NCBI GenBank assembly: GCA_018398765.1
Contig: JAHBMJ010000486.1
Location: forward strand, 7,501 to 45,945
Length of the DNA stretch: 38,445 bases
Origin: Chromera velia
Taxonomy: Eukaryota > Sar > Chromeraceae
Direction: 5' to 3'
The translations under genes were made by a program, and so were the position numbers. Shown in pieces: positions 11,748-23,956 of the stretch; the first letter of the stretch is position 1; every line of letters starts with the position of its first letter. The notes beneath the pieces are model-generated. The model had not been told where the DNA came from, did no database searches, and saw only the letters and a program-made list of their open reading frames with translations.

Positions 11748-12457
11748 CACCGAAGAGCAGGTGGTGAAAGGAGGTAGAGAGAGAGGGGACTGTAAGAAAG
11801 GGAGTTGCAGTCCTTCCTTCGTTCCTTGTGCCCGTGTCTGTCTGAACGTGTGCATGTGTGTTTTTCTTTTCTTTCCCTCCACATGAATGTTCACATGACA
11901 TGCTTTCCGTCTCTGAATCAGAACGGAATTCACGAGATGAACAGTGCACGAAATGATCATTCGACGCTGTGTATCCAAATAGAATATTTGCTGCTTCCTG
12001 TTTTGATGTCTCTGCTGTGGAACCTGCTATTCTCTCCCTTGAAATTCTCTTTGTGGAACTTTTGCGTTTTTTCCCTTCCCCCATGTATTCATTCATTCAT
12101 CACTCCTCCCGTTTGACTGCATGGCCCCTCTCCGATCTCCTCCACACCCTTTCTTTCTTTCTTCCCATGATCATCATACCCTTCCTTCTCGTCTCGATCC
12201 CCTTTTCGGTTCTGGCTTCCCTAACTACTTTTGCCCCCCCTTACCATTCATCTGAGGTTTGATTTTCTTTCGGTACTGTACACACAGACCACTGATCGAG
12301 CCTGCCTCCCTCATTCCCTTTTCGGTTTGGCTGTGTTGTGTTTCTTCCCTGTCTTCCTTTCCTTTCCCTTCCCACTGCCCGTTCCTGCTCCGTCAGAAAT
12401 TACTGCTTTCTTGGCTTTGAACCCCCCTCCCCCCCGTTCCCCTTCTTGTTCAAATAT
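9353..12457. other. Intergenic DNA and probable 3' flank of the transporter gene
   Basis: No gene recognised. 9613-9650 is G-rich with homopolymer runs, 9660-10330 is AT-rich, and 10900-12450 is pyrimidine-rich on plus (purine-rich in the sense of the minus-strand transporter). A (CA)n microsatellite sits at 11720-11750. The nearer part (about 11600-12457) may be transporter 3' UTR. An AATAAA (minus) overlaps the proposed stop codon region at 12457-12462. A 61-codon minus frame at 10490-10675 has no domain and is not called. Confidence 0.4.
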
Positions 12458-15051
12458 TTATTTCGCTGGCCGGATTCTTCCGCCAGTCTNCCCCCCCCTT
12501 TGATCTGCGGAAGAGGACGATGACGAGGATGAAGACGAAATCGAACCGCTCTTCCCTCCCCCCCCCGCCCCTCCCCGCGCTGCAGCCACACTGATTGAAG
12601 GCTCAACACCGCTAGTAGAGGCTTTCCCTTTCTCCTTCCCTTCGCCTGCGTCGTCGATTTCCATCACATACTGCGCCGCTCTGCCGCCCTTCTGGGGACT
12701 CGCGGCAGCGGCGGCAGATGAGGAGGAAGACGGCACCTCCGGAGCTGCCTTTTGGGGGTTTACGGGAGCGGCAGCGGCTGAGGATGGGTTAGGGTCCTTG
12801 GGAGCAATGCGTGATTTGGGGGATCCGAGTTCGGCTCCCTTGGTCTCGAAGGGGAGCCATTGGGCTGCAATGACTGCTACAACAGCGATCATCGCGTAGA
12901 TGGCTATGGCTATGAACGGTTCTCTCCGAAGAACCACCTGAGCGATCAGAGGGGTCAAGATTGCCCCCCCACGGGCACAGAAATTGAAGAACCCGGAGAT
13001 CCTCGCTCGGATGGCAGTACTGTATACTTCTGGCGTGTACACTTCAATGACCTGGAAACCCCCTGTGATACACCCTCTGGCAAGGAAAATGAAGGAAGTT
13101 TCTGCAGCACGCGGCGTGCAGGGCAGCAAAAGGAGGAAGCCAACCGATGCCACGAGGAGCATGTACTTGGATGTGTTTCTCCTCCCGATCGTCTCGATGC
13201 CTCCTAGTGCCAGGAGAATGCCGAAGAACTCGGCTGCTGCTGTGATGAGAACTGCAAAGTAGTCTTCCGTCTGGAGTTGAGTGCACTTACTGCCGTCAGG
13301 TGCGACGAATCCTTTGCTCTTACATCTGAGCCCCTCTTGCTCTACAAGGAAAAGTTCGGTTGTGAAGAGGACAAGACCGTAATACATGAATGCACAAGAG
13401 AACCAAATGGTGATCAATAGGATGGAGGTGAATCGGTATGTGTCTCCAAAGACAATCTTGAGGAATGCCATGGGCCCCTGGGCCTGTGCGAGGTCGCCCT
13501 CGTTTCTGGAGAGACAGAGACCCCCCGGGGGAATTTGGAATGAAGGGCGACCGTTGCACTTGGCCACTCGCTTCACCAGCTGCTGCGCTCTCTCTTGCTG
13601 TTCCGTTCGCAGGAGGTACCTGCAAGCATGGATGCATGCACGCAGAAAAAAGAATGGTGTTTGCTCGGTCGCTTGACGTTTGTCTGTTGGATCAGCTTTG
13701 AAAAAGAAACCAGAGAGAGGCGGTTCCTCTCCTTCCTCTGCTGAACGGAGTGCATTTTCTTTCCCTCTGCTTCCGCGTGTCTCCCTTCTTTCCTCGGAGC
13801 CTCTCTCTCTCTCTCTCTCTCTCTGCGTGTGTGCGTGTGTGTGTGTGTGACAGAGAAAGAGGACTAGAGAGAGCGAGCAAATTGAACGAGAAAGAGTAAT
13901 CCAACCGCCCCCCCACCCATCCACCCACCAAGGCGATTCAGGGATCAGAGGGAACAGGCAGACCACGATGAGGGAGGGAAGGGAAGAGAAGGTCATCAGC
14001 CAACGCCAACCCAGGGTCGGCATCACTGCAAATGCCAGACAGGCCTGCAGCCAGGCAAACGAATCGACATTCACACACACAAAGAAAAAAGAAGAAAATT
14101 AACACAGAAAGACAGTCACGAGCAAACCCAGAAATAGACTTCACACACAAACAGAAACTTCATACCTATCAACAAAAGGAGGTAAACGACAGATAAACAG
14201 ATGCCGCGTAGAGGTATGAACGTTACTGAACAAAATCTGCGAAGAATTGTATCAAACGCCGTACGTTCTCCCCTGAATATGCCGATGCCATTCTTTCTCT
14301 CCCTTCTAGCGCGTGGATCGAATATCGAGATCTCAGAACAACGCACGCTTCATGTTTCTGCCACTGATCACTCCAACTCTTGTGTTTGACATACTGCAAC
14401 GCAGACACAGCTTCCAACACATTAGCCAACCAGCCGACCAGCCAAACATCCTCTCTCTCTCTTTCTCTCTCTCTCTCTTCAATTGGTTTCTGTACAAAGA
14501 AAGAAGAGGCACTCACTCACCTCAAAGATCGCCCCAAAGGACCAGGAGAACTGGAGGCAGACCATGTAGAACCCCCTGTTCCTTGCCGGCAGGAATTCCG
14601 CAAAGTACGCCAGCGACTGAGAAGCCCCCCCGATACCGAACCCAGTAGCGAATCTGAACAGTAGGAGGACCCAGAGGTTCGGAGCAAACGAGGAGAGGAG
14701 ACCGGTGATCCCAACAAACAATGCAGAGCCGAGGTAAGAGGAACGCCTGCCGAAACGATCGCCAATCGCACCCCAGAACAGAGCACCGAAACCTTGACCG
14801 ACAAACACAATCTGCATACATACATGCACTCATTCATCGAGTCACTTTCATCCTCATTGGCTCATTCATCCGTTCACTCATTCCTTCATGTATGCATTCA
14901 ATTCTCCATACACTGATTGACTGTTGCCTTTTTTCATGCTTTCCACTTGACCCGCTTCCTCCCTCCGAGTGAGTCCATGGAGGGAGTACAGCTGTGCAGA
15001 CAGACAGACAGACAGACAGACTATATGATTGCAGACAGACAGACAGACCTA

Positions 15052-15084
<33 letters not shown>

Positions 15085-15218
15085 GAGACAGAAAGAAAGA
15101 CGAAGTGCTTAAGGAAGAGTCGGCAGACAAAATGCACAAGCAAAAGAAGGCGTCCATTTGTACACCCACGCAAACACTCAGAGACAGGGGGGGGGGGAGA
15201 GCGACAGAGAAGAAGAAG

Positions 15219-15268
<50 letters not shown>

Positions 15269-16600
15269 TGCATCCGTAGAGGCGTGTGCAGGCAAAGACA
15301 CAAAACCGAAACGTGCACAACAATTTGGAACACGCCTACAGAAACATTATGGAGTCCGTTCACACACACACAATCAATCCAAAACGACAAAACACAGACG
15401 GACGGACGGACTGACGATGGTCAAGATGGCGGTCTCGATATGGGAAAGGCCCCAGTCACACCGAAGCCCAGCTGACAGGAAAGTGAGGACCATGATCTCC
15501 ATCGCATCGAGCATCCAGACTGACGGCGCACATAGACAGACAAACAAACAAACGAACAGTTAAAAAGAAGGAATGTGTACGGAGGTTTCACGAGCCGACA
15601 TGATGCAAAGACGCCTGCCTACAGACATTCATTCATACAGGCATGCCTGCAGTGTGACAGCAGACGATGGATTTATTTTTTCGATCCGAGCAAGATTGCG
15701 AGGCCTCGATCTCCTTCAGAATGAATTCGGGATGCATGGATTCCTTTCTGCGATTTCCGCAAAAGAGAAGAGACACAAACGCTCTCTCTCTCTCTGGGGA
15801 ACGATCCCTCTGCTTGTTGGTGTCTCTTGTGAGTGTCCATTGAGTGTGATTTACTTTCTTTCTTGTCTTGTTTTCTTTCTGTCTGACTGTCTGTCTGTTT
15901 GCCGCCTGGTATGTTGGGTTGATAAACGGAGGATTTTCATTCCTCTTTCAGTGTTCCTTTCTCTCAATTTCACCGGCCCACTCAGCCACTCAGCCACACA
16001 CTGACGAACTGACTAACTGACCTGCTCCACACACAAAGAGCATAAATATCTGGAACCTCCCGAACCCGATTCTGCATGCAAGGTGATGGAAGCAATGCAC
16101 GCAAGTCAAACACGCAGATCTCACAGAAAGGCGACACCCAGACAATGCTGGTCGGTGACACATGTGCAGGTGATTCGCTGAATGCACAAGAAAGAGCTTT
16201 CCTTAGACACACCTGTTCTACGTCACTCGACCTCATCTTCTTGCATGGGACAAAAAATAGGGAATTCAGACAGACGCGTCTGTCTGGTTTTCCTGATTGT
16301 GAAGCAGGGGAAGGGAAGAAGATGCCGATATGCACTCAAAGACAAGATGGTGTATTTGGTTTCTCCTCAAGGGAGGCTTCCTCGGGGTGGGATCGAGGCA
16401 CATAGACCGACCCTCCGTTTGCATGGCAGATGAGAAGTCAAAGGGAATCGAAGGGAAGGGAAGGGAAGGGGAGACCGACGAACCAAGGGACAATGGGAAG
16501 ACAACGCGAGAAAGAAACATACAAGGAACAGACGAGGACGCTTTCACTCTCACTGGCACTGCTGTACACGCACGCACGCACGCACGCACTCACACACACA

Positions 16601-16637
<37 letters not shown>

Positions 16638-17029
16638 CCCTCTGGTCCATGCATTCACAAGGGCATGGTCTGCGTATGCGACCCGCTGTTCACATGCACG
16701 GAAGGGCAGACGCCAACCAGCATGCGCGTGAGAGGAGTACTGCATAGCAAAAAGGCGAACTTTTGGGTGTTCTAAAGATACGCAAAGAACTTCCTGGAGT
16801 GCTCTTGTGAGTGCAAGAAGTGAAAAGGACGAGCAGAAGCGGGTCTACTTGGCACGTAGTGTCTCATTTTCTCACAGGACGAGTCAACGAATCAAGATAC
16901 AGACATGCGACCCAACTCCAGGGCTTACCGGTCGATGGCCTCCGACACCAAGAGTTTGTTGCCTTCATCTGGGTCTTCTTGGGGTGGGGGCGGGAGGGCA
17001 GGAGGATTTTGGGTGTCTGCAGCTGCCAT
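12458..17029 (-). CDS. Major facilitator superfamily transporter, SVOP/SV2-like (6 exons, 607 aa)
   Basis: Exons (minus): 17029-16929, 16071-16022, 15519-15416, 14811-14521, 14044-13929, 13619-12458; introns of 857, 502, 604, 476 and 309 bp. The total of 1824 nt is in frame throughout. The start is the ATG opening MAAADTQNPPALPPPP, followed by an acidic lead and EAIDRIGFGRFQ. TM1 holds DAMEIM, the SV2/SVOP mark. The MFS loop 2-3 signature GAIGDRFGRR is at 99-108 (D103, R104), RFATGFGIGG marks TM4 and PESPWYLL is at 217-224. TM7-12 follow exon 6's extracellular Cys-containing loop, with GRRNTSK in loop 8-9 and VYTPEVYSTAIRAR before TM11. It is expected in a membrane with 12 helices, moving a small organic ion or sugar-like solute; the substrate cannot be read from sequence. 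The ~120-residue C-terminal tail is Ala/Ser/Pro-rich with a poly-Ser run. One base is N (12490) inside a homopolymer close to the stop, so the last residues are uncertain. Confidence 0.9.
13800..13849. repeat. (CT)n(GT)n compound microsatellite in transporter intron 5
   Basis: About 26 bp of CT repeats are followed by GT repeats with two GC interruptions. It lies within the intron 13928-13620 and makes that intron appear open in the long minus-strand frame that runs through it. Confidence 0.95.
14997..15268. repeat. (GACA)n and (GA)n tracts in transporter intron 3
   Basis: GACA tetramers occupy 14997-15092 with two interruptions. A G run lies around 15188-15197 and (GA)n at 15225-15268. All lie inside the intron 15415-14812; in the sense of the gene they are TGTC and TC tracts upstream of the 3' splice site. 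Confidence 0.95.
16566..16636. repeat. (CGCA)n(CA)n microsatellite in transporter intron 1
   Basis: CGCA tetramers pass into an almost pure CA tract. It lies in the first intron (16928-16072), between the exon for the cytosolic N-terminus and the exon for IGFGRFQ. Confidence 0.95.
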
Positions 17030-17763
17030 GGTGTGGGGTTACGTCGATGGGGATTTCTCTCTTGGCTAGCTGGCTTGATTAATTCTTGCTCGAGCTTGGA
17101 AGCATTTGTTGCATGAATTACGTGTTGGTTCGAACGGCTTTGCCTGTCACCGTTCTCTGCCCCTCAGTCAGTTGGTCGAAGGCGTTCTCTTTTTGAAGTC
17201 AACTCAACACCGCTGACGGGAACTGAAACCCTCTACACTGATTCTACAGTTGGCTTTATAGATATCTCTACAGCCACATACCGGTAGCTTTACATATAAT
17301 TCTGTCTAACTTCGAAAAAAATACGCATACAATTTCTCTTGGCATGCAGCCGACTGACCTCCGCGCGGCTAAAAATAGAGCCGCTCGCTTCGCTCGCGAC
17401 TTTAACTCTCCCATTCATGAGTCCCATGCATATATAGCTTCCTCATTCAGGCTAGCTGGCATTTCCTGGCTCCTGCCTTCATTCCAAATTTTCTCCGTCA
17501 ATGATTTCTGGCAGCCGACAGAAGCATAGTACGACTGAGATTTCTGACAGGCCGCCTGCCTATTTCTGTTCTTTTCTTGTGGCAGCTCCAATATAGAGAC
17601 GTCAGTTCTTGGTGCCGTCTCTTTCTGAAATTCTTCGAGCTGTACGGGGGTGTGACAGAAAGTGAAGACGCAAAGCTGCGCCACTATCACGCTAGAAGTT
17701 CAAACTGGTTAGAGAGAAAAAGAGGGAAGAACAGCGTTTGAGAGCTGGTAAAAGAACAAGAGG
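17030..17763. promoter_or_regulatory. Divergent intergenic region between the transporter and CSN2
   Basis: The 734 bp between two start codons pointing apart must contain both 5' UTRs and probably a shared promoter. The 15-mer CTCTTGGCATGCAGC at 17336-17350 is matched at 14 of 15 positions in the other divergent region (29531-29545). A TATATAG word lies at 17431. Transcription starts are unknown; no further element is claimed. Confidence 0.5.
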
Positions 17764-20700
17764 ATGGACAGCGACGAAGAATTCGAGTATGAGTCCGAGG
17801 ACGGATTTCAGGACGATGACCAAGGAGACGAGGACGCCATTCAAATTGAAAACGCTTACTACGAGGCAGACGACAACAAGGCTTCGAGGCCTGAAGAGGT
17901 CCGCTCCCTTCGTATTGCTCTATTGTTCTACTCCGCCAACCCCGTCTGCCTATTTGGCTATTTCCCCCAAATTCCCACGCACCCACATCTTTCGGATCCC
18001 TTTCCCTTCCCGTCCAATCAAGAAGAAGATTCACCCTTCCACGCACAGATCGTCGACCCAATCTAGAATCCTCTCTAGAAAATATTGCAGGTCATTTCAT
18101 GATCTCACTGTCGTTGTGCGCAGTGACACAATTCTAAGGAACCCGCCTCTGTCCTCTCTGGCTTTCTTCCTTCCATCCTTCCTTCTTGCAGGCTCTGAAG
18201 CAATTCGAGCAGGTTGTCGAGATGGAGACGGCCAGAGGCTCCGAGGTGGTCTGGAGATTCAAGTCCCTCCAGGCGATTGTCATTCTCTGTGCGCGTCTTG
18301 GAAGGCTGTCTGACATGGCCGAGCGCTACAAAGATTTGCTGTCGTACATGGATCAGGTGACTCGGAACGACGCCTCCGAGGCCATCAACAATGTTTTGGA
18401 CGCCGTCTCTCAGTGCGCAGAGAACCAGAGTCAACAACAGCCGGAGAGTGGGGACACAGACATGACAGGGGAGGGGGGGGCAGGCGGGGGCTCAGGGTCG
18501 TCCCACCTGGAAACAGTCTACTCTTTGACTTTGGATGCTCTCAAGAAGAGCGCCAATCATGTGAGTGTCAGACTGAGTCCTTGATTGAGATGGGGAAATT
18601 CATAGGCCCGTCTGTGTGCATGCATACAGGGGCCTCCATCGTGGTGAAGTTCTGAATGCAGAGAATACAAATATGTTCGCTGTCGCTTTTTCTTCGAACA
18701 CAGATGTTCAGAGACGAGTCTTTGTGATTGTATTCACATGACGGACGCAGAGCCGCACCATCCACAAAGTGATGCCCCAACAGGAACTCTTTGTCTGTCT
18801 GTCTTTCTGTTTGGACCGGTCCTTTCACCTCCCTTTGATTTCACAAATCAATGAGAAGAAAGAGAAAAGAAAGAAGGTCCCTCGTGGGTGTCTGTTCCCT
18901 GCACTGATCTGCCAATGAATGCCCATCTGCCAATGAATGCCTCTGCAGCGATTGTGGTTCAACACCTCTGTGAAATTGGCAAAACTGTACCTGGAGAGGG
19001 AGAATCTCGTGGCTCTTCAGAAGAAGTTGAGGGAGCTCCACGACCAGTGTCTAGATGCAGAGGGAAGAGACGATGTGCAGGTGGGTGAGGGTGAGGGGGG
19101 CCCTGCAGCAGGGAAAGGTCACCGAACTGAAATCAGCATTCACTCTTGTTGAATTGTAGAAGCCGCACCTACCCGGCTGTGACTCTAGAACTGGACAGCA
19201 TGAGAAGGAAACAGACAGACCGCACCCATTTGCGTTCCCCTCTCTACCTGCTCAAGCCCTCCCTCATGATGTGAAAGAAAGAAAAAAAATCCAACCGGGC
19301 AAATCGATGAATGAATGATTGATCATTTGTGCGTGCGTTACGAATCTCTCTCACTCTCTCATCAGGATGAGAGGAGAGGAGAGGGGGATGTCTGAGATCC
19401 AAAGGGAAGGAAGGAAGCAATGAAGAATGGAATGAGTGTGCGCTCCTCCCAAGAGCGTCCCCCCCCCTTCCTCCGTGAGTGAGAGCGCGAAAAAATGAAT
19501 TAATGAATGAATGATTGAGTGCGTGAACAAATGAATGAATGATTGAGTGCGTGAATAAATGAATAAATGATTGAGTTCGTGAATAAATGAATGAATGATT
19601 GAGTGCGTGAATAAATGAATGAATGATTGAGTGCGTGAATAAATGAATGAATGATTGAATGAATGAATGAGTGCGTGAATAAATGAATGAATGAATGAAT
19701 GAATGATTGAATGAATGAATGAATGAATGAATGCAAACAAAAAAAACAGACGAAGGGATCCCAGCTACTGGAGCTCTACGCGTTGGAGATTCAGATGTGT
19801 GCGAGGACGAAGAACGCTTTAAGGATGAAGGAGATCTACCCGAAGACCATCAACCTGACCAGCGCCATCGCAGACCCCCGTAACGTCGCGGTCATTAGAG
19901 AGTCGGGGGGGAAGGTCAGTCAGTCAGTCAGTGGGTAAGTGGGTGGGTGGTGCGTCGGCTGGATGGATGATTGTCGGTTTGTCTGTCTGGCTGGCTGGCA
20001 AGTGTGTGGCAGGTTTCTCTCTCCTCGTGGACTGTCCACTTCATTCGATTTCCCCCCTCTGTTCGTGTATGCGGGGAAGTGGGGGGGAGGGGAGTGAGGG
20101 AGAAGACTGGGTACTAGCGGAATGAAGCGTCGACTTGAGCTTTATTCCCCTACGCCTGCTTAGCTCCTCCCTTCATTCGTTCCTTGCCTCCCTTCTGATT
20201 TTTCTTCTCTTCCTTCCTGTTTCCTTTCCCGCCTTTCTGTCTGTTCTCCCGCCCTCTGTCCCTTCACTTTCGTTCGCTGGCTCTGTATGTCTTCTTATTG
20301 AAGAAGCTCTTCCTTCTCGCCTGCTCTGCTCCCTCTTCGCGTTACCGTGCCTTACCTGTCTGTCATAGAGACTGGCTGTTGCAGATGTACATGACGGAGA
20401 AGAAGTGGATGGCTGCGTACAACGAATTTCTGGAGGCCTTCAAGAACTTCCAGGAAACTGGAAACGCACCGTCAGTCAACCAGTCATTCAGTCGGGGTGT
20501 ACACAAGTTTGTCTTTTTGCTTAGTCTGCAGCTCTCTTCCTGCGGTTGTTTTCTCTCTTTTGTGCTGACTTCCTTTTTACCACCACACTCTCTCCATCAT
20601 TCGTTTGTTTGGCCCTGTTGTCCGTCCTGAGTCAGGGCGCATACTGACAACACACCCGCACGGAAAACACTTAAGTAATCATATATAGAAGGACACAAAC

Positions 20701-21022
20701 GACATTTCGCTTCCACCAAAATTCTGCTGCTGTTCTCTGGCTGCCGTGGTTGCCGTTCTTTCCTTTTTGGACTCTCGCTCTTGATTCCCTTCCTCTGGCG
20801 ATGTTTCCTCTGAGTGAGTGCTTTGACTGCAGGAGGGCCAAAATGATGCTGAAGTGCGTGGTGCTTGCCAACATGCTGGCTCTGTCGGACATCAACCCTT
20901 TTGATTCCCGAGAAGCCAAAGTTTACCAAGTCAGTCAGTTCTTCTCTTTGTTCTCTCTTTCGTTTGTTGTTTCGTTCATTTAGTGTCTGGGTCTCCAGTC
21001 TGTGCACCTCTGTATATGTCTG

Positions 21023-21061
<39 letters not shown>

Positions 21062-23346
21062 CTTTCTGTCTCTCTGTCTGTTTTTGTATGTGTGTCGCTC
21101 CATAGGGACTTGCAGACGCGCTTCCTTTCTTATCCATCACTGCACACAGTCAAATTGAATGCATTCTTTGGGGGATGACCGTCATCTCTTCCTTCATTCT
21201 CTCCGTCGGACCGGTCGGCGGGTGCGTGTGTGTGTTTCACTTGGCCTTTCTCTCTCAATGTTCGTGTCTCTCTTTTTGTGTGCCTGCCTGCTGTGTGAAT
21301 GAGTGAGTCTCTTACTTTTTCTCTCTCTTTCAGGAGGATCCCGAGATTGCCGCCATGAGCCAGCTGCGGATGGCTTTCGACAGCAAGGACGTGAAGACGG
21401 TTGACAAGGTTCGTTCGTTCGTTCGTTCATTGGTGTGTTTTGTCTGTCCGTCTGTCTCTTCTCGCACCCCCTCCTCTGCCTCTCTCTCTCTTTCTCTTTC
21501 ATCTCTCCCCCCCCCCCTCTCTCTCTCTGTGTGTGTGTGTGTCTGTGTGTGTGTGTGTGTGTGAGAGAGAGAGTGTGTGTGCGCGCGCGCTGCGTGCGAG
21601 TACACATGTGTAGCTGAGTGTGCCTGTGTGGGTACGTGCGTGCAGATCCTGAAGGACCCCAGATACAAGATTGTTTCGGACTCTTTCCTCAGGCTCTACG
21701 TCGAAGACCTCCTTCGGAATATTCGGTCCGTCAGTCAGTCAGTCAGCCTGCCCAGTCAACGGCTCGAAGGAAGGCAGGGAGGTAGCTCTCAGAAGGTGGT
21801 GAGAGTTACGCGAAAAGAAAGGATGAAACCATTCGCCCTCGACCACGTACGCCGCTGTCAAAGGCAATTGACCCATGGGGTCTTTTTGACCACCAATGAC
21901 AAAACACGCGTGCGTCAGCGGGTGGAGAAAGAAAACAAAAGAAAAGACACCAGATCGATCGACATGAACGAGGACAGGATGGGGAGGGAACGTCCACTCA
22001 GGGGTGGGTGGGTGGGTGCATGGTCATCACGTCCTGCCTGCCTGCCTGCCTGCCAGGTGATGAAGGAGAGAAGATCCTCAATTTATTCATTCATTCATCC
22101 ATTTACGGGTACACCCACCCACCTTTTTACCTCCCTGCGTATCCCTCCCTGCTTAAGTGCCCCCCCCTCCGGCACGTGTGTGTTCTTTCTTGTTGCCATC
22201 CATGCATACATCCGTCGTTGCCTGCCTGCAGCCTGACTGTTCTGGAGAGCATCCTGCAGCCTTACAGAAGTGCCCGGTTGGACTTTCTCTGTCAGGTGGG
22301 GGAGGTGCAGCTTTCTGCGTGATAGGGTGATGCAGCCATCACAGTTCGTTTGTGTATGTCGTCAGTATCCTTGGTTGTCGTGGTGTTCTTTTCATCCAAT
22401 CAAACGGCGTTTTTGTGTTTGTTTTTCTATCCCTCATACAGAAAGAAAGAAGAAGATAGTCACCCAGAGGAGAAGGATCTCACCCGTAGCAGACCAGACT
22501 TTTTTCGCGCGAATGTTTGAAGCTGTTTGGGGTTCTTGTCACTGCGCGCTGCTTTCTTCTTCGTGCCATTTGGCAGTCTCTTTCTTTCTTTCTTTTCTTT
22601 TCTTTTTTTCTTTCTTTCTTTCTTTCAGTGTATCTATGTGTGCGTGCGTGTATGCCTTGCCGCTGCAGGAGCTGAACGTGTCCCGAGAGGAGTTGACCTC
22701 TCTGCTGGTGCAGGTCTGTCTGTCTGTCTGGTAGGTAGAGAGAAGGGGGGAAGAAGGGAAGAGCAAGGGAGGATACTGAGCCTTTTTTCTTATGTTTCGC
22801 CCCTCCTGACTTGAATTGAATGAATGCTTTTGTCTCCTTTTTTTGGTTTTGCCCTCCGCCGATCCTTCCTTTTTCTTTTGTTCAAAACGAGCGTCTGAAC
22901 CGACACGCATGTCAGAGGCAGGACACCGAACGGGCGGACGTTCAAACAGAAAGACAAAATGCGAAGAACAAGAAAAAAGGAAGGAAGGCAGTTGCATGGA
23001 GGGACTTCCATGTGATTCCAGCCAGCCAACAGGCAGAGAGGAGCCCACTAAATTTTGAGACGACTGCGTGTGAGTTGGTATGAAGAAATTCGAATTTATT
23101 TTTTCTGGCTGTTTTGAAGAAAGCCGAAGAGAAACAACAAAGAGACCCCGATGGTTGTTTTGCCATGGTCGACATACTGCGTGAGGAACATGTGAGTGTA
23201 TGAGTGAATGGAGTTTATTTTATGTAAGCATTTGTGTGTGTATGTGTGTGTGTGTGTGTGTGCGCATGGACGCAGTTGATTCTGGATGAGAAGCTTGGAG
23301 GAGGAATCGACGATGTCAACGGTTTCGTCGAGGTCTGTCTTGTCTG

Positions 23347-23396
<50 letters not shown>

Positions 23397-23759
23397 TATC
23401 TATCTGTTTGTGTCTGTCTGTCTGTCACTTTGTCTGAGTTGTCGTGATGTTCTTTTGTCTTCGGTGCTTTCCTTCTTTTTGTCTGTTGTGTTCATGAAGA
23501 AAGGGAGAGAACGAAACCATAGAGTCTGTCTGTCAGAAGAGAAGGGAGAAGAAGAAGCATATAGTCAGTTTGTGTGTCCCGATATATGCCTTCTTTTTTT
23601 CTTTGCAATCTCCGCTATCTTTCTTTTTATATACCAATCCACGGAGGCGCTTTTGCTCTGTTTCGGGTGTGTAACCGCAGCAACGAAGGGGAGCTCGAAA
23701 AATTCGAGTTCGTGTCTTGAGGAATCACGCAGTGATGTATTGATGTGTTGATGATGGAC

Positions 23760-23839
<80 letters not shown>

Positions 23840-23956
23840 CTGTATGGCCAAAGCAGCCGGAGGGGGAGATACGGAGAGACGGAGAGGTGGTCAAAGACTC
23901 TCCGGAGGGTTGTGGGGGCCCTGCATCACAGGCTGGAGCACGTTACCGGGGTGTGA
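17764..23956 (+). CDS. CSN2: COP9 signalosome complex subunit 2 (12 exons, 473 aa)
   Basis: Exons: 17764-17898, 18192-18560, 18949-19080, 19750-19914, 20385-20470, 20833-20929, 21334-21408, 21646-21725, 22232-22295, 22669-22713, 23276-23332, 23840-23956; 1422 nt, in frame. CSN2 is the scaffold subunit of the COP9 signalosome, which removes NEDD8 from cullins in nucleus and cytosol. Its N-terminus contacts the cullin-RING ligase. Seen here: an acidic lead (EFEYESEDGFQDDDQGDED) then IENAYYEA; helical repeats with RLWFNTSVKLAKLYLERE (from 169), QLLELYALEIQMC (from 217), VVLANMLALSDINPFDSREA (from 303), EDPEIAAM (from 329) and VEDLLRNIR (372-380); and a PCI winged helix with ELNVSREELTSLLVQ (402-416). 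The C-terminal helix contains RRGRYGETERW. All match family order. It is ~30 residues longer than animal CSN2 because of a Gln/Gly/Ser-rich insertion at about 120-150 in exon 2. It is transcribed away from the transporter. Confidence 0.95.
19495..19737. repeat. GAAT/ATGA tract with nested 28-bp minisatellite in CSN2 intron 3
   Basis: Five exact-length 28-bp units run from 19513 to 19652, each starting GATTGAGTKCGTGAAYAAAT. They sit inside a longer run of AATG tetramers that continues to within 13 bp of the 3' splice site of exon 4. It is purely intronic. Confidence 0.95.
23351..23397. repeat. (CT)n(GT)n compound microsatellite in CSN2 intron 11
   Basis: A CT run passes directly into a GT run, shortly downstream of the exon 11 donor. 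The same order (CT then GT on plus) is seen at five other places in the window. Confidence 0.95.
23763..23836. repeat. (GT)n microsatellite abutting the CSN2 exon 12 acceptor
   Basis: About 74 bp of nearly pure GT with a few GC steps ends in GTGTGCAG, the 3' splice site used for the last exon (23840). The tract therefore takes the place of a polypyrimidine tract. Confidence 0.95.

Noticed and set aside
12458-14080. Single 540-codon minus-strand frame as an intact transporter gene
   Set aside because: It reads through a repeat-filled intron (13928-13620). Family alignment needs PESPW joined to YLLRT, and upstream exons to 17029 supply TM1-TM4.
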